Shown here piece after piece: positions 1 to 7,855 of a stretch of 64,000 bases of DNA. Numbering within the stretch: position 1 is the stretch's first letter; each line of letters begins with the position of its first letter. The notes beneath the pieces are model-generated. The model saw nothing but the letters and a program-made list of their open reading frames with translations, was not told where the DNA came from and made no database searches. The DNA is from Cyanobium sp. AMD-g (GTDB lineage Bacteria; Cyanobacteriota; Cyanobacteriia; PCC-6307; Cyanobiaceae). The stretch lies in NCBI RefSeq assembly GCF_024346395.1, contig NZ_JAGQCW010000002.1:372001-436000 (forward strand), given 5' to 3'. Both the position numbers and the translations under genes were made by a program.

Positions 1-1
1 G

Positions 2-505
2 GAGTTCAGCCTGGCTCGGCTGGCGGCGCTGCCGCTGCCGATCACCCTGGTCAGCCACCACCGGGCCCACCAGGTCCTGGCGCGACCCCTGGGGGACGGG
101 CTGGGTCACCCGATCAGCCTCCTGGCGGAGCCGCCGCCCCGGGAGGGTCCGCTGCTGGCCCTCGAGCGTCTGATGGCGCACCACCCCGGCCAGGGCCTGT
201 TGCTTTGCCCGGTGGACATGCCCTGGTTGGAGGCGGCCGCCCTCGAGGCCCTGCTGGAGGCCACGGCCGCTGCCCCTGGCCCCGCCCCGATCCACCTGGC
301 CCATGACGGCCAGCGGCTGCAGCCGCTGCTGGGGGTTTACCCCGCCCATGCCGCCCGCCGCCAGCGGCTGCGGGCCTTCACGGCGGCGGGCGGCCGGCGG
401 CTGCAGGACTGGCTGGCGGAGGAGGTGGTGGTGCCGGTGCCGCTGCCGCCGGAGGGTCTGCGCAACGCCAACCGGCCCGACGACGTCACCGGCCTGTGGC
501 CCTAG
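2..505 (+). CDS. mobA: Molybdenum cofactor guanylyltransferase MobA, 5' end missing
   Basis: The reading frame is open from the first base of the window and ends at a TAG at 503-505, so the N-terminal part with the nucleotide-binding loop lies outside. The visible 167 codons fit the NTP_transf_3 fold of MobA: a strand-rich stretch (LPLPITLVSH), a GPLLALERL segment typical of the central helix, and the metal/nucleotide aspartate in LLLCPVDMPW. MobA joins GMP to molybdopterin to give the bis-MGD cofactor in the cytoplasm. It is followed after 10 nt by moaA, which suggests one transcript, and it faces an FdhF/YdeP-type enzyme that would need this cofactor. IspD-like or GlmU-like enzymes share the fold, but the moaA neighbour favours MobA. 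Confidence 0.82.
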   Translation, partial: EFSLARLAALPLPITLVSHHRAHQVLARPLGDGLGHPISLLAEPPPREGPLLALERLMAHHPGQGLLLCPVDMPWLEAAALEALLEATAAAPGPAPIHLAHDGQRLQPLLGVYPAHAARRQRLRAFTAAGGRRLQDWLAEEVVVPVPLPPEGLRNANRPDDVTGLWP

Positions 506-515
506 CTTGCCTGCC

Positions 516-1568
516 ATGGCGGAGCGTCCCCTGGATCTGCATGGCCGGCCCCTGGGGGTGCTGCGGCTGTCGCTGACGGCCCGTTGCAACCTGGCCTGCC
601 CCTACTGCTGCCCGGATCTGGAGGATCCGCCCGACCTGCTGACCCTGGCGGAACGGGTGGCGCTGGTGGAGGCGACCGTGGGCCTGGGGGTGCACACCCT
701 GCGCCTCACCGGCGGTGAGCCCCTGCTGCACCGGCGCCTGGAGGAGCTGATCGCGGCCCTGCAGCCGCTGCGGCAGCGCGAACCCCATGATCCCCGCGGC
801 GCCCTGCGGGAGATCGCCCTCACCAGCAACGGTGTGCTGCTGGGCGCCGAGCGGGCCCGGCAGCTGAAGGAGGCGGGGCTCGATCGGATCACCCTCAGCC
901 TCGATGGCACCGACGGGGCCAGCGTGGCCCGCATGGCCGGCCTGGGGGGCGCGGCCGCCGGCGGGGCGGTGCTGGAGAAGGTGCTCGCGGCGATCCGCCA
1001 CGCCCGGGCGGCCGGCTTTGATCCGGCCCGCGGGGAGCTGAAGCTGAATGCGGTGATCACGCGCTCGGGCAATGCCGACCAGCTGCTGCCCCTGGCGGAG
1101 CTGGCCCGGCAGCAGGGGCTGGAGTTGCGCCTGATCGAATTCATGGACGTGGGCAACCGCAACGGCTGGGCGCCGGAACAGGTGCTGCCGGCGGCGGAGA
1201 TGGTGGCCCGCATCGGGGCGGCCTGGCCGCTGGAGCCGGTGGGCCGCACCCCCCACGGCACCGCCAGCCGCTGGCGCTACCGCGACCGGGACGGGCTGCA
1301 CCTGGCGGTGGTGGCCTCGATCACGGCGCCCTTCTGCGGCGACTGCAACCGGCTGCGGATCACCGCCGACGGGGTGGCCTACAGCTGCCTGTTCGCCGCC
1401 AACGGCACCGACTTGCGCCCCTGGCTGCGGCCCCGGTCCGAGCCGGCTCGGTTGCGACAGGCGCTGGAAGGGCTGTGGCGGGCCCGGAGCGATCGCTGGA
1501 GCGAGGAGCGCCAGGAAGCGGCGGATCAGCGGCCGGCGCCGGCGGAAATGGCCTATCTGGGGGGCTGA
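516..1568 (+). CDS. moaA: GTP 3',8-cyclase MoaA (molybdopterin step 1)
   Basis: Radical SAM enzyme that converts GTP to 3',8-cyclo-GTP in molybdopterin synthesis. The ATG at 516 gives 350 aa; an upstream in-frame start at 303 would overlap mobA and adds only low-complexity residues. The N-terminal SAM cluster motif CxxxCxxC is at Cys24, 28 and 31. The C-terminal second [4Fe-4S] site is Cys274, Cys277 and Cys291 (CxxC then 13 residues then C). The protein ends in the double glycine known to be needed for MoaA activity. The length is slightly above the usual 325-340 aa. The gene starts 10 nt after mobA, and its last 16 nt overlap the 3' end of the convergent oxidoreductase gene. Confidence 0.95.
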   Translation: MAERPLDLHGRPLGVLRLSLTARCNLACPYCCPDLEDPPDLLTLAERVALVEATVGLGVHTLRLTGGEPLLHRRLEELIAALQPLRQREPHDPRGALREIALTSNGVLLGAERARQLKEAGLDRITLSLDGTDGASVARMAGLGGAAAGGAVLEKVLAAIRHARAAGFDPARGELKLNAVITRSGNADQLLPLAELARQQGLELRLIEFMDVGNRNGWAPEQVLPAAEMVARIGAAWPLEPVGRTPHGTASRWRYRDRDGLHLAVVASITAPFCGDCNRLRITADGVAYSCLFAANGTDLRPWLRPRSEPARLRQALEGLWRARSDRWSEERQEAADQRPAPAEMAYLGG

Positions 1569-3835
1569 GCGGCTCCGGGCGCTGGAGCCAGCGCCCCCCG
1601 CACCAGCACCGGCACCCGCTTGAAGGCCGGGGTACCGCATCGGGGGTCGATCACGGCCTTCATGATCACGTTCACCTCCGGGTAGAACATCAGCGCCGCC
1701 CCTTCGCGGATCTCGCCGGGGATGATTTCGACGCCCTCGAGGGCGCCCGCCTCCCCCTGCACCGTCACCCGCTGGTGGGCCGCCAGGCCGCAGCGGCGCA
1801 GGTCGGCCCGGTTCATCAGGATCGTGTGGCGGTGGGGCATGCCCCGGTAGCTGTCGCCGGCCTTGTAGACGACGGTGTTGTGCTGGCCGTAGCTGCGGGC
1901 CGTGATCAGGGCCAGCACCAGGCCGGTTTCCCCCGGCCCGAGGCCGCCGAAGTGCTCCGCCTCCGGCAGCGTGAGTTCGGGCAGGGGGGTCGGCGCCACC
2001 CGGGCCCGGCCGCTGGGGGTGGGGAAGTGGGGGGTGTCGAACAGGCGCCCCTCGACGCTGAACTCCTGCCGGGTGGCATCGATGCGGGCGATCGGGCCGT
2101 AGCCGGGCACGGTGCGGCCGATCAGGTCCCGCACGTAGGACGGATCCTGCAGCCGCCCCCAGTCGATCGGATCGGTGCCCATCAGCCGACGGGCCAGTTC
2201 GGCCAGGAAGGCCACCTCGCTGATCAGGTCCGCCCGCTGCAGGTGGGTGGTGCCCGGTTCGTTGAGGCGCACGTAGTTGTTGCCCGATTCGGTGGTGGTG
2301 CGGTGCGGCGTCTCGAAGCGGTTGAACACCGGCAGCACCAGGGTCTGGCGGGCCGCCAGGCCGTGGAAATGGCCCTGGTTGGGCTTGGTGGCCAGATACA
2401 GGATCGTGTCGATGCGGCCCAGGGCGCGCTTCGCCTCGGCGCTGTCGGGGTTGGCGCCCCAGAGGTTGCCCCCCAGACACAGCAGCGCGTCGACCCGGCC
2501 GGCATCGGCGGCCGCGATCAGGGCGCGGGTGTCGTAGCCGGGCACCCGGCTCAGGGGCCGGCCCAGCAGCTGCTCGAGGGCCTGCTGCATCTCCGAGCGC
2601 AGCTTGACCGTGACCCCCATCGAGCCGAAGCCCTGCACGTTGGAGTGGCCCCGGATCGGCATGGTGCCGGCGCCGGGCCGGCCCACGTTGCCGCTGAGCA
2701 GGGCGGTGTTGGCGATCGCCTGCACGTTGTCGATGCCGTTGGCGTGGTGGGTGATCCCCATCGCCCAGGCGAACACCACGCCCCGGGCCGCGGCGATCAC
2801 GGCGGCGGCGTGCTCCAGTTCCTGGCGGCTGAGGCCGCAGCTGGCGGTGATCGCCTCCCAGGAGGTGCGATCCAGCTGCTCCAGCAGCGCTTCCCAGCCC
2901 TCGGCGTGGGCGGCCAGAAAGTCGCGCTTCACGGCGCCAGCCTCCAGCAGGGCCTTCTGCAGCCCCAGGAACACGGCCGTGTCGCTGCCCGGCACGGGCT
3001 GCAGGAACAGGGAGGCGATCTCCGAGCCCGCCAGCATCGAGCGGATCGGGAAGGCGGGGGAGCCGAACTTGAGCAGCCCCACCTCGATCACCGGGTTGAT
3101 CACGATCACCGTGCCGCCCCGCTGGCGCAGCTTGATCAGCTCGTTCATCAGCCGCGGGTGGTTGGCCGGGGCGTTGGAGCCCACCAGCACCACGCAGTCG
3201 GCCTGCTGCAGGCTCTCCAGGCTCACCATCGAGGTGCCGGAGCCGAAGACGGCATTGAGCCCCACGGTGGACGGGGCGTGGCAGAGGTCGGAGCAGTCGG
3301 CCAGGTTGTTGGAGCCCATGGCCCGCAGCAGCAGCTGCAGCAGGTAGGCGGCCTCGTTGGAGGAGCGGCCCGAGCTGTAGGAGGCCACCCGCTCCGGCGG
3401 CACCCGGAAGGCGGCCTCGGCGATGGCGAACACGTCGTCCCAGCCGATGCGCTCGTAGTGGCTGCGGCCCTCCCGCAGCAGCAGGGGGTGGCTGAGGCGG
3501 CCGAGGCGGTCGGCCTCCATCGAGCTCAGGGCCTGGAGCTCCGTCAGGCTGCGGGTGCCGAACACCCCCTGGGACACCGCCGGCTGCAGCTCGGCCATGA
3601 TCGCTTCGACGCTCTTGAGGCAGCGCTGCAGCGGCTCCCCCAGCTCGTCGCGGAAGCCGCCGTGCTGGCCGCCGGTGCCCCAGGCGCAGGAGAGGCAGGC
3701 GCTCTTGTGGTTGAGGGTCTGCCAGAGCCTGGGGCCCCGGGGACTGAGGGTGGCCCTGGCCCAGCCGTCGATCAGGGGCCAGCCGCCGCCCTGGCCGGGC
3801 GTGGCGGCATCGGCGGGGCTGGCGTTGTCGCTCAT
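1553..3835 (-). CDS. FdhF/YdeP family molybdopterin oxidoreductase
   Basis: A 760-aa protein of the molybdopterin (DMSO reductase) superfamily that matches the FdhF/YdeP branch. A cysteine pair CLSC (Cys47, Cys50) near the N terminus replaces the full four-cysteine cluster of true formate dehydrogenases. A central loop NNLADCSDLCH carries a cysteine where FdhH has selenocysteine as Mo ligand. Cofactor-binding stretches such as GGNLWGANPD, TTESGNNYVRLNEPG and the C-terminal ARSYGQHNTV segment are present. There is no signal peptide, so it is cytoplasmic. YdeP is linked to acid resistance in E. coli, but the substrate of the family is unknown. It is convergent with mobA-moaA. The ATG at 3835 is the only sensible start. 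Confidence 0.85.
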   Translation of the reverse strand: MSDNASPADAATPGQGGGWPLIDGWARATLSPRGPRLWQTLNHKSACLSCAWGTGGQHGGFRDELGEPLQRCLKSVEAIMAELQPAVSQGVFGTRSLTELQALSSMEADRLGRLSHPLLLREGRSHYERIGWDDVFAIAEAAFRVPPERVASYSSGRSSNEAAYLLQLLLRAMGSNNLADCSDLCHAPSTVGLNAVFGSGTSMVSLESLQQADCVVLVGSNAPANHPRLMNELIKLRQRGGTVIVINPVIEVGLLKFGSPAFPIRSMLAGSEIASLFLQPVPGSDTAVFLGLQKALLEAGAVKRDFLAAHAEGWEALLEQLDRTSWEAITASCGLSRQELEHAAAVIAAARGVVFAWAMGITHHANGIDNVQAIANTALLSGNVGRPGAGTMPIRGHSNVQGFGSMGVTVKLRSEMQQALEQLLGRPLSRVPGYDTRALIAAADAGRVDALLCLGGNLWGANPDSAEAKRALGRIDTILYLATKPNQGHFHGLAARQTLVLPVFNRFETPHRTTTESGNNYVRLNEPGTTHLQRADLISEVAFLAELARRLMGTDPIDWGRLQDPSYVRDLIGRTVPGYGPIARIDATRQEFSVEGRLFDTPHFPTPSGRARVAPTPLPELTLPEAEHFGGLGPGETGLVLALITARSYGQHNTVVYKAGDSYRGMPHRHTILMNRADLRRCGLAAHQRVTVQGEAGALEGVEIIPGEIREGAALMFYPEVNVIMKAVIDPRCGTPAFKRVPVLVRGALAPAPGAAQPPR

Positions 3836-3958
3836 GGGGCCGGCCGGAGTTGCCCCTCACTCTGGCCGCTGGGCTCCCCGGGTGGGGGGCCTCGGCCCAC
3901 CTCCGGGTGGCGCCCGGCCCAGCGAGAATCGGGCCAGCGTTGGAACGAGGCGGCGCCC

Positions 3959-4408
3959 ATGATCAGGCATTTCGACCACGTCACCGTCGTCGTGCGTGAC
4001 CTGGCAGCGGCCCGGCGCTTCTTCGGGCTGCTGGGCTTCGTGGAGGACAAGGCCGTGCTGATCAGCGGGCCCCAGTTCGCCGACTACATGGGGGTGGAGG
4101 GCATCGAGGCCGACCACGTGACGCTCGTGCTGGCCGGCGCCACGCCGCGGCTGGAGGTGCAGCTGCTGCACTACCGCCACCCGGAGCCCCTGCCCGAGCC
4201 GGCCATGGACAACCTGGCCCGGGTGGGTTTCAACCACATCTGCTTCGCCGTCGACGACCTGGAGGCCACGGTGGCCCGGCTGCGGGCCGGGGGTGTGGAG
4301 CTCCGCAACGCCGTCATGGAGTTCCATCACCGCAAGCTGGTCTTTCTCCGGGGGCCGGAGGGCATCACGGTGGAACTGGCGGAATGGAAGGGCGGCGCCG
4401 CCCCCTAG
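3959..4408 (+). CDS. VOC (glyoxalase/bleomycin resistance) family protein
   Basis: 149 aa with two vicinal-oxygen-chelate beta-alpha-beta units. The first begins RHFDHVTVVVRD (a His in the first strand) and the second contains NHICFAVDDLEAT and ends GITVELAEW, giving the His/Glu pattern typical of the metal site. The ATG at 3959 has AACGAGG about 12 nt upstream. Members act as glyoxalases, dioxygenases, epimerases or resistance proteins, and the sequence alone does not tell which. The stop codon shares the palindrome CTAG with the stop of the convergent glutaredoxin gene. Confidence 0.85.
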   Translation: MIRHFDHVTVVVRDLAAARRFFGLLGFVEDKAVLISGPQFADYMGVEGIEADHVTLVLAGATPRLEVQLLHYRHPEPLPEPAMDNLARVGFNHICFAVDDLEATVARLRAGGVELRNAVMEFHHRKLVFLRGPEGITVELAEWKGGAAP

Positions 4409-4701
4409 CTGGCGACCGCCAGCAGCGCATCCAGCCGGCCCTGGCGCTCCAGGGTGTAGAGGTCGTCGCAGCCGCCCACGTGGGCCCCGTCGATGAAGAC
4501 CTGGGGCACCGAGCGCCGGCCGTCGCTGCCCCGGGCCACCATGGCGTCGCGGGCGTCCTCGTCGCCATCGATGACGTACTCGGTGTAGGTGACGCCCTTG
4601 CGGTCGAGGAGCTGCTTGGCCCGGATGCAGAACGGGCAGAAGCGCCAGGTGTAGATCTCGACCTTGGGCATGGAGGGCACGGGTGACTCAGGTTTAGCCA
4701 T
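4405..4701 (-). CDS. grxC: Glutaredoxin 3
   Basis: 98 aa with a thioredoxin fold: strand VEIYTW, dithiol active site CPFC (Cys22, Cys25), the SVPQVF segment with the cis-proline that binds glutathione, and the GGCDDL glutathione-binding turn. It reduces disulfides and mixed glutathione disulfides in the cytoplasm. A second in-frame ATG at 4671 would give an 88-aa protein starting MPKVEIYTW, closer to the usual 82-90 aa for GrxC, and may be the true start. The gene is convergent with the VOC gene, and both stops lie inside one CTAG. Confidence 0.93.
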   Translation of the reverse strand: MAKPESPVPSMPKVEIYTWRFCPFCIRAKQLLDRKGVTYTEYVIDGDEDARDAMVARGSDGRRSVPQVFIDGAHVGGCDDLYTLERQGRLDALLAVAS

Positions 4702-4788
4702 TCTGTCGAAATGGCACCGGCCCGGACGTCATGGAGTTGACGCACACCCTCCGGGAGTGGGTCCCCCACCAACCTTTGAGTCCCCACC

Positions 4789-5130
4789 ATGCAGTACGCC
4801 GTTCTGATCTACGAAAGCGAGCAGGACTTCGCCGACCGTCCCGGCCTGATGCCGGCCTATGCCGCCTACTCCCGGGCCCTGGCCGAGGCCGGCCACATGG
4901 CCGGCGGTGAGGCCCTCCAGCCCACCCACACAGCCACCACCGTGCGCCTGCGCCACGGCGAGCGGCAGGTGCAGGACGGGCCCTTCCCCGACAGCAAGGA
5001 GCAGCTGGGCGGCTTCTTCCTGATCGATGTTCCCGACCTCGACGCCGCCCTCACCTGGGCCGCCCGCTGCCCGGCGGCGGAGCGCTGCGCCGTGGAGGTG
5101 CGGCCCGTGCTCGCCATGGAAGCCCCCTGA
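4789..5130 (+). CDS. DGPF/YCII-domain protein, partner of an ECF42-type sigma factor
   Basis: 113 aa with the YCII (DGPF) fold. The signature DGPFPDSKEQLGGF is at about residues 63-76 and an N-terminal MQYAVLIYE strand is typical of the family. The catalytic role of these ferredoxin-like proteins is not settled. Genes of this type are characteristic neighbours and probable targets of ECF42 sigma factors, and here the next gene is exactly such a sigma factor, beginning 2 nt after this stop codon. The two are therefore almost certainly co-transcribed and translationally linked. Confidence 0.88.
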   Translation: MQYAVLIYESEQDFADRPGLMPAYAAYSRALAEAGHMAGGEALQPTHTATTVRLRHGERQVQDGPFPDSKEQLGGFFLIDVPDLDAALTWAARCPAAERCAVEVRPVLAMEAP

Positions 5131-5131
5131 G

Positions 5132-6370
5132 ATGGAGGGGCGGCGGGCGGCGGACCTGGCGGCACGGCAGTCCTTCGGCAAGCTGGTGGCCTGGCTCACC
5201 GCCCGCTGCGGCGATGTGGCGGCGGCGGAGGACGCCCTGGGCGATGCCTTCCTCGCCGCCCTGCGGCGCTGGCCCAGCGAGGGGGTGCCCCGGGCCCCCG
5301 AGGCCTGGCTGCTGGTGGTGGCCCGGCGGCGTCTGATCGACCGGGCCCGCCGCGACCGGACCCTGGAGCAGCTGCTGCCGGAGCTGGACGCCGCGGCCCC
5401 CGGCCTGGATCTGGACACCTCTGCGAACGCCATGGAGATTCCCGACGAGCGGCTGCGGCTGCTGTTTCTCTGCGCCCACCCGGCGATCGATCCGGGGATC
5501 CAGGCGCCACTGATGCTCCAGACCGTCCTGGGGCTCAACGCCTCCCGGATCGCCGCCGCCTTCCTGGTGGCACCGGCCACCATGGGTCAGCGGCTGGTGC
5601 GGGCCAAGGCCAAGATCCGCGACGCCGGCATCCCCTTCGTGCTGCCGGACGTCGAGGCCCTGCCGGCCCGCTCGGCGGCGGTGCTGCAGGCGATCTACGC
5701 CGCCTACACCAGCGGCTGGAATGGCATGGGCGGAGACGGCCGTGACCGGGGGCTGACCCAGGAGGCGGTGCTGCTGGCGCGGCTGTGCGCCGACCTGCTG
5801 CCCGAGGAGCCGGAGGCCCGCGGCCTGCTCGCCCTGCTGCTGCACTGCCAGGCGCGCCACGGGGCCCGGCGGGCCGCTGACGGCAGCTACGTGCCGCTGC
5901 TGGAGCAGGAGCCGGGGCAGTGGGACGCCGCCCTGATCGCCGAAGCCGAGGGGGCCCTGACCCAGGCCTCCCGGGCGGGGCGGCCCGGGCGCTTCCAGCT
6001 GGAGGCGGCGATCCAGTCGCTGCATGCCCATCGCGCCGTCAGCGGCAGGGTCGACTGGCCGGCCCTGCTGGGGCTCTACGACGCCCTGCTGGCCCTGGCC
6101 CCGAGTGCGGGGGGCCGGGTGAGCCGGATCGCCGTGCTGGCCGAGCTGGCGGGCCCCGCCGGCGCCCTGGCCGAACTGGAGGCTCTGGCGGCCGCCGAGC
6201 AGGCCCTGCGGGAGCACCAGCCCTGGTGGGCGCTGCGGGCCCACCTGCTGCAGCGGACCGGCCAGGACAGCCAGGCGCAGCAGGCCTACCGGCGCGCCAT
6301 CGCCCTGGCGGATGATCCGGCGGTGCGGGCGTTCCTGGGCCAGCGGGCCGGCGCTGATCGCCCTGGCTAG
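5132..6370 (+). CDS. ECF42-type RNA polymerase sigma factor with C-terminal TPR-like extension
   Basis: 412 aa. The N-terminal ~170 residues are sigma-70 regions 2 and 4: the core-binding helix with AEDALGDAFLAALRRWP, then a region 4 helix-turn-helix around ASRIAAAFLVAPATMGQRL. The remaining ~240 residues are the helical extension (DUF6596/SnoaL-free type) of ECF42 proteins, containing AIYAAYTSGWN and ending in a TPR-like repeat (QRTGQDSQAQQAYRRAI). In this group the extension replaces an anti-sigma factor. An ATG at 5132, one base after the upstream TGA, gives a compact start; the frame is open to 5027, but that would overlap the DGPF gene. It probably regulates the DGPF gene and itself. Confidence 0.9.
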   Translation: MEGRRAADLAARQSFGKLVAWLTARCGDVAAAEDALGDAFLAALRRWPSEGVPRAPEAWLLVVARRRLIDRARRDRTLEQLLPELDAAAPGLDLDTSANAMEIPDERLRLLFLCAHPAIDPGIQAPLMLQTVLGLNASRIAAAFLVAPATMGQRLVRAKAKIRDAGIPFVLPDVEALPARSAAVLQAIYAAYTSGWNGMGGDGRDRGLTQEAVLLARLCADLLPEEPEARGLLALLLHCQARHGARRAADGSYVPLLEQEPGQWDAALIAEAEGALTQASRAGRPGRFQLEAAIQSLHAHRAVSGRVDWPALLGLYDALLALAPSAGGRVSRIAVLAELAGPAGALAELEALAAAEQALREHQPWWALRAHLLQRTGQDSQAQQAYRRAIALADDPAVRAFLGQRAGADRPG

Positions 6371-6404
6371 GACGGACAACAGCCGACGGCCCCTGGAGTC
6401 ACCG

Positions 6405-6782
6405 ATGCGCTCTGATCTGCCCGGCGGCCTGACGGCCTACAAACGCACGCCCACCTTTGACGCGGAGACCGTGCCGGCGGGTCTGCGGGCGCAGCACAGC
6501 ACCAAAGCGGGGGTGTGGGCGCGGGTCGTGGTGCTGGAGGGCTCGCTGCCGTTCCGGTTGCTGGAGCCCGACGAGGAGATGGTGGTGCTGACACCCGAGC
6601 GGCCCGGCATCGTGGCGCCCACCCAGTTGCACCGAGCCGAGCCCGGCCCGGGCGTGCGGTTCTACGTGGAGTTTCACCGGGCCGGACCGCCGCTCACGCC
6701 GCCTGACGCGGCCGGATCCCGTAGCGATGGCGCACCTCCTCCAGTGGCCGGGGGAAGTCGTCCCAGGGATCCCAGTCGCTGA
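6405..6782 (+). CDS. DUF1971 (TehB-like N-terminal) small protein
   Basis: 125 aa from the ATG at 6405. The first ~95 residues match DUF1971: YKRTPTFDAETVPAGL, KAGVWARVVVLEG, and the closing VRFYVEFHR. This cupin-like domain occurs alone and fused to tellurite methyltransferase TehB; its role alone is unknown. The last ~30 residues (Pro/Gly/Arg-rich, from about 6690) look non-conserved and overlap the 3' end of the convergent Coq4-like gene by 89 nt. The normal stop may have been lost, so the frame runs on into the neighbour. Confidence 0.75.
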   Translation: MRSDLPGGLTAYKRTPTFDAETVPAGLRAQHSTKAGVWARVVVLEGSLPFRLLEPDEEMVVLTPERPGIVAPTQLHRAEPGPGVRFYVEFHRAGPPLTPPDAAGSRSDGAPPPVAGGSRPRDPSR

Positions 6783-7665
6783 TCAGGTCACGGGTGACGC
6801 CGAGGCCGTGTTCCAGGCCGCGGAAGATCACCTCCGGATCGGCCTGGCCGGTTTCGGCCGCCGTGACGGGGGTGGAGCCGATCCCCAGCTGGAACTGGGC
6901 CAGGGCGAACAGGATCGTGAAGAAGGGGTCGTTGCGGCCGAAGCCGGCCTGGAAGCCGAGCACGCCGCATTCCTCGCTGGGGCTGGTGCCGTAGCCGCCG
7001 AGCACGTGGCAGCAGTCGTGGCGCACCACCGGTGGCGGCGGCCCGCCCAGCTCGCCGGGAACGCTGAAGCCGTTGGCACCGATGAAGGCCAGGTAGGCCC
7101 GGCCGAGGCTGCCTTCGGGCAGGTCCGCCAGGGTCCGGTAGCGGCGGGCGAGGGCCGGATCCTCCTGCTTCAGCAGCGAGCGGGCGATCTGCAGGGCTCC
7201 GGCGGGGCCCTCATCGCGCAGGTAGGCCGCGGCGGCCCCCCGCTGGAACCCCCGCCGGACGATGTCGAGGCGCACCAGGTTGAACTGGTGCTCGAGCACG
7301 TGGCGGAAGGCCTGCACCGGGGCATCGTCGATCCCGAGCGCCCGTGCCGTGGCCTCCAGCCGGGCCAGGCGGGCCTCGCCGGGGGAGTCCTCGAGCAGGG
7401 CCAGGACAGTCATGCCGCGCAGGATCCGCTGGCGCCATTCGGGCTCCGGCACCGCCGCCGCCAGCTGCTCCGGCGTCAGGGGCTCCAGCTCCTCGAGCGG
7501 AATGGGCAGCCGGATCAGGTGGTCGCGGATGGCGGTGATCGTGCGCAGGGCCATGGGGCTGGGCGGCCCGCCTTCGGCGGCGATCGCCAGCAGGCTGCCC
7601 AGGCCGGCCCGGCCGATGGCCTCACGGCGTTCCGGGGGCGGTTGGGCGGAGAGGAGGGGGTTCAT
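6694..7665 (-). CDS. Protein with TerB-like N-terminal and Coq4-like C-terminal domains
   Basis: 323 aa. Residues ~10-120 are helical and resemble the TerB-like fold (LLAIAAEGG then MALRTITAIRDHL). The C-terminal half carries the Coq4 metal signature HDxxHx11E as His216, Asp217, His220 and Glu232, preceded by the LPEGSLGR segment also seen in Coq4 proteins. Coq4 acts in quinone biosynthesis in ubiquinone-producing organisms. Cyanobacteria make plastoquinone, so the role here is open. No membrane segment or signal peptide is seen. It lies 5 nt downstream of katG on the same strand and may be co-transcribed with it. A second Coq4-like gene is at 59846. Confidence 0.75.
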   Translation of the reverse strand: MNPLLSAQPPPERREAIGRAGLGSLLAIAAEGGPPSPMALRTITAIRDHLIRLPIPLEELEPLTPEQLAAAVPEPEWRQRILRGMTVLALLEDSPGEARLARLEATARALGIDDAPVQAFRHVLEHQFNLVRLDIVRRGFQRGAAAAYLRDEGPAGALQIARSLLKQEDPALARRYRTLADLPEGSLGRAYLAFIGANGFSVPGELGGPPPPVVRHDCCHVLGGYGTSPSEECGVLGFQAGFGRNDPFFTILFALAQFQLGIGSTPVTAAETGQADPEVIFRGLEHGLGVTRDLISDWDPWDDFPRPLEEVRHRYGIRPRQAA

Positions 7666-7855
7666 GGCGTTCAGGCCAGCTCGAAGCGGTCGAGGTCCAT
7701 GACCTTGCTCCAGGCGGCCACGAAGGCGGCCACGAAGTGTTCAGCGGCGTCGGCGGAGCCGTAGACCTCGGCGATCGCCCGCAACTGGGCGTTGGAGCCG
7801 AAGATCAGGTCGACGCGGCTGGCGATCCACTTCAGATCACCGGTGTGGCGATCGC
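7580..7855. repeat. Cluster of three HIP1 octamers
   Basis: GCGATCGC at 7580-7587, 7771-7778 and 7848-7855. This palindrome is the HIP1 element over-represented in many cyanobacterial genomes. Further copies I found by eye: 1489, 2712, 10692, 15045, 23855, 39631, 39976 and 54123. Confidence 0.7.

Noticed and set aside
486-3860. A 1124-codon open frame on the minus strand across moaA and the oxidoreductase gene
   Set aside because: Arg/Pro/Gly-rich, without any recognisable motif, and wholly antisense or out of frame to two well-supported genes; a GC-skew artefact.
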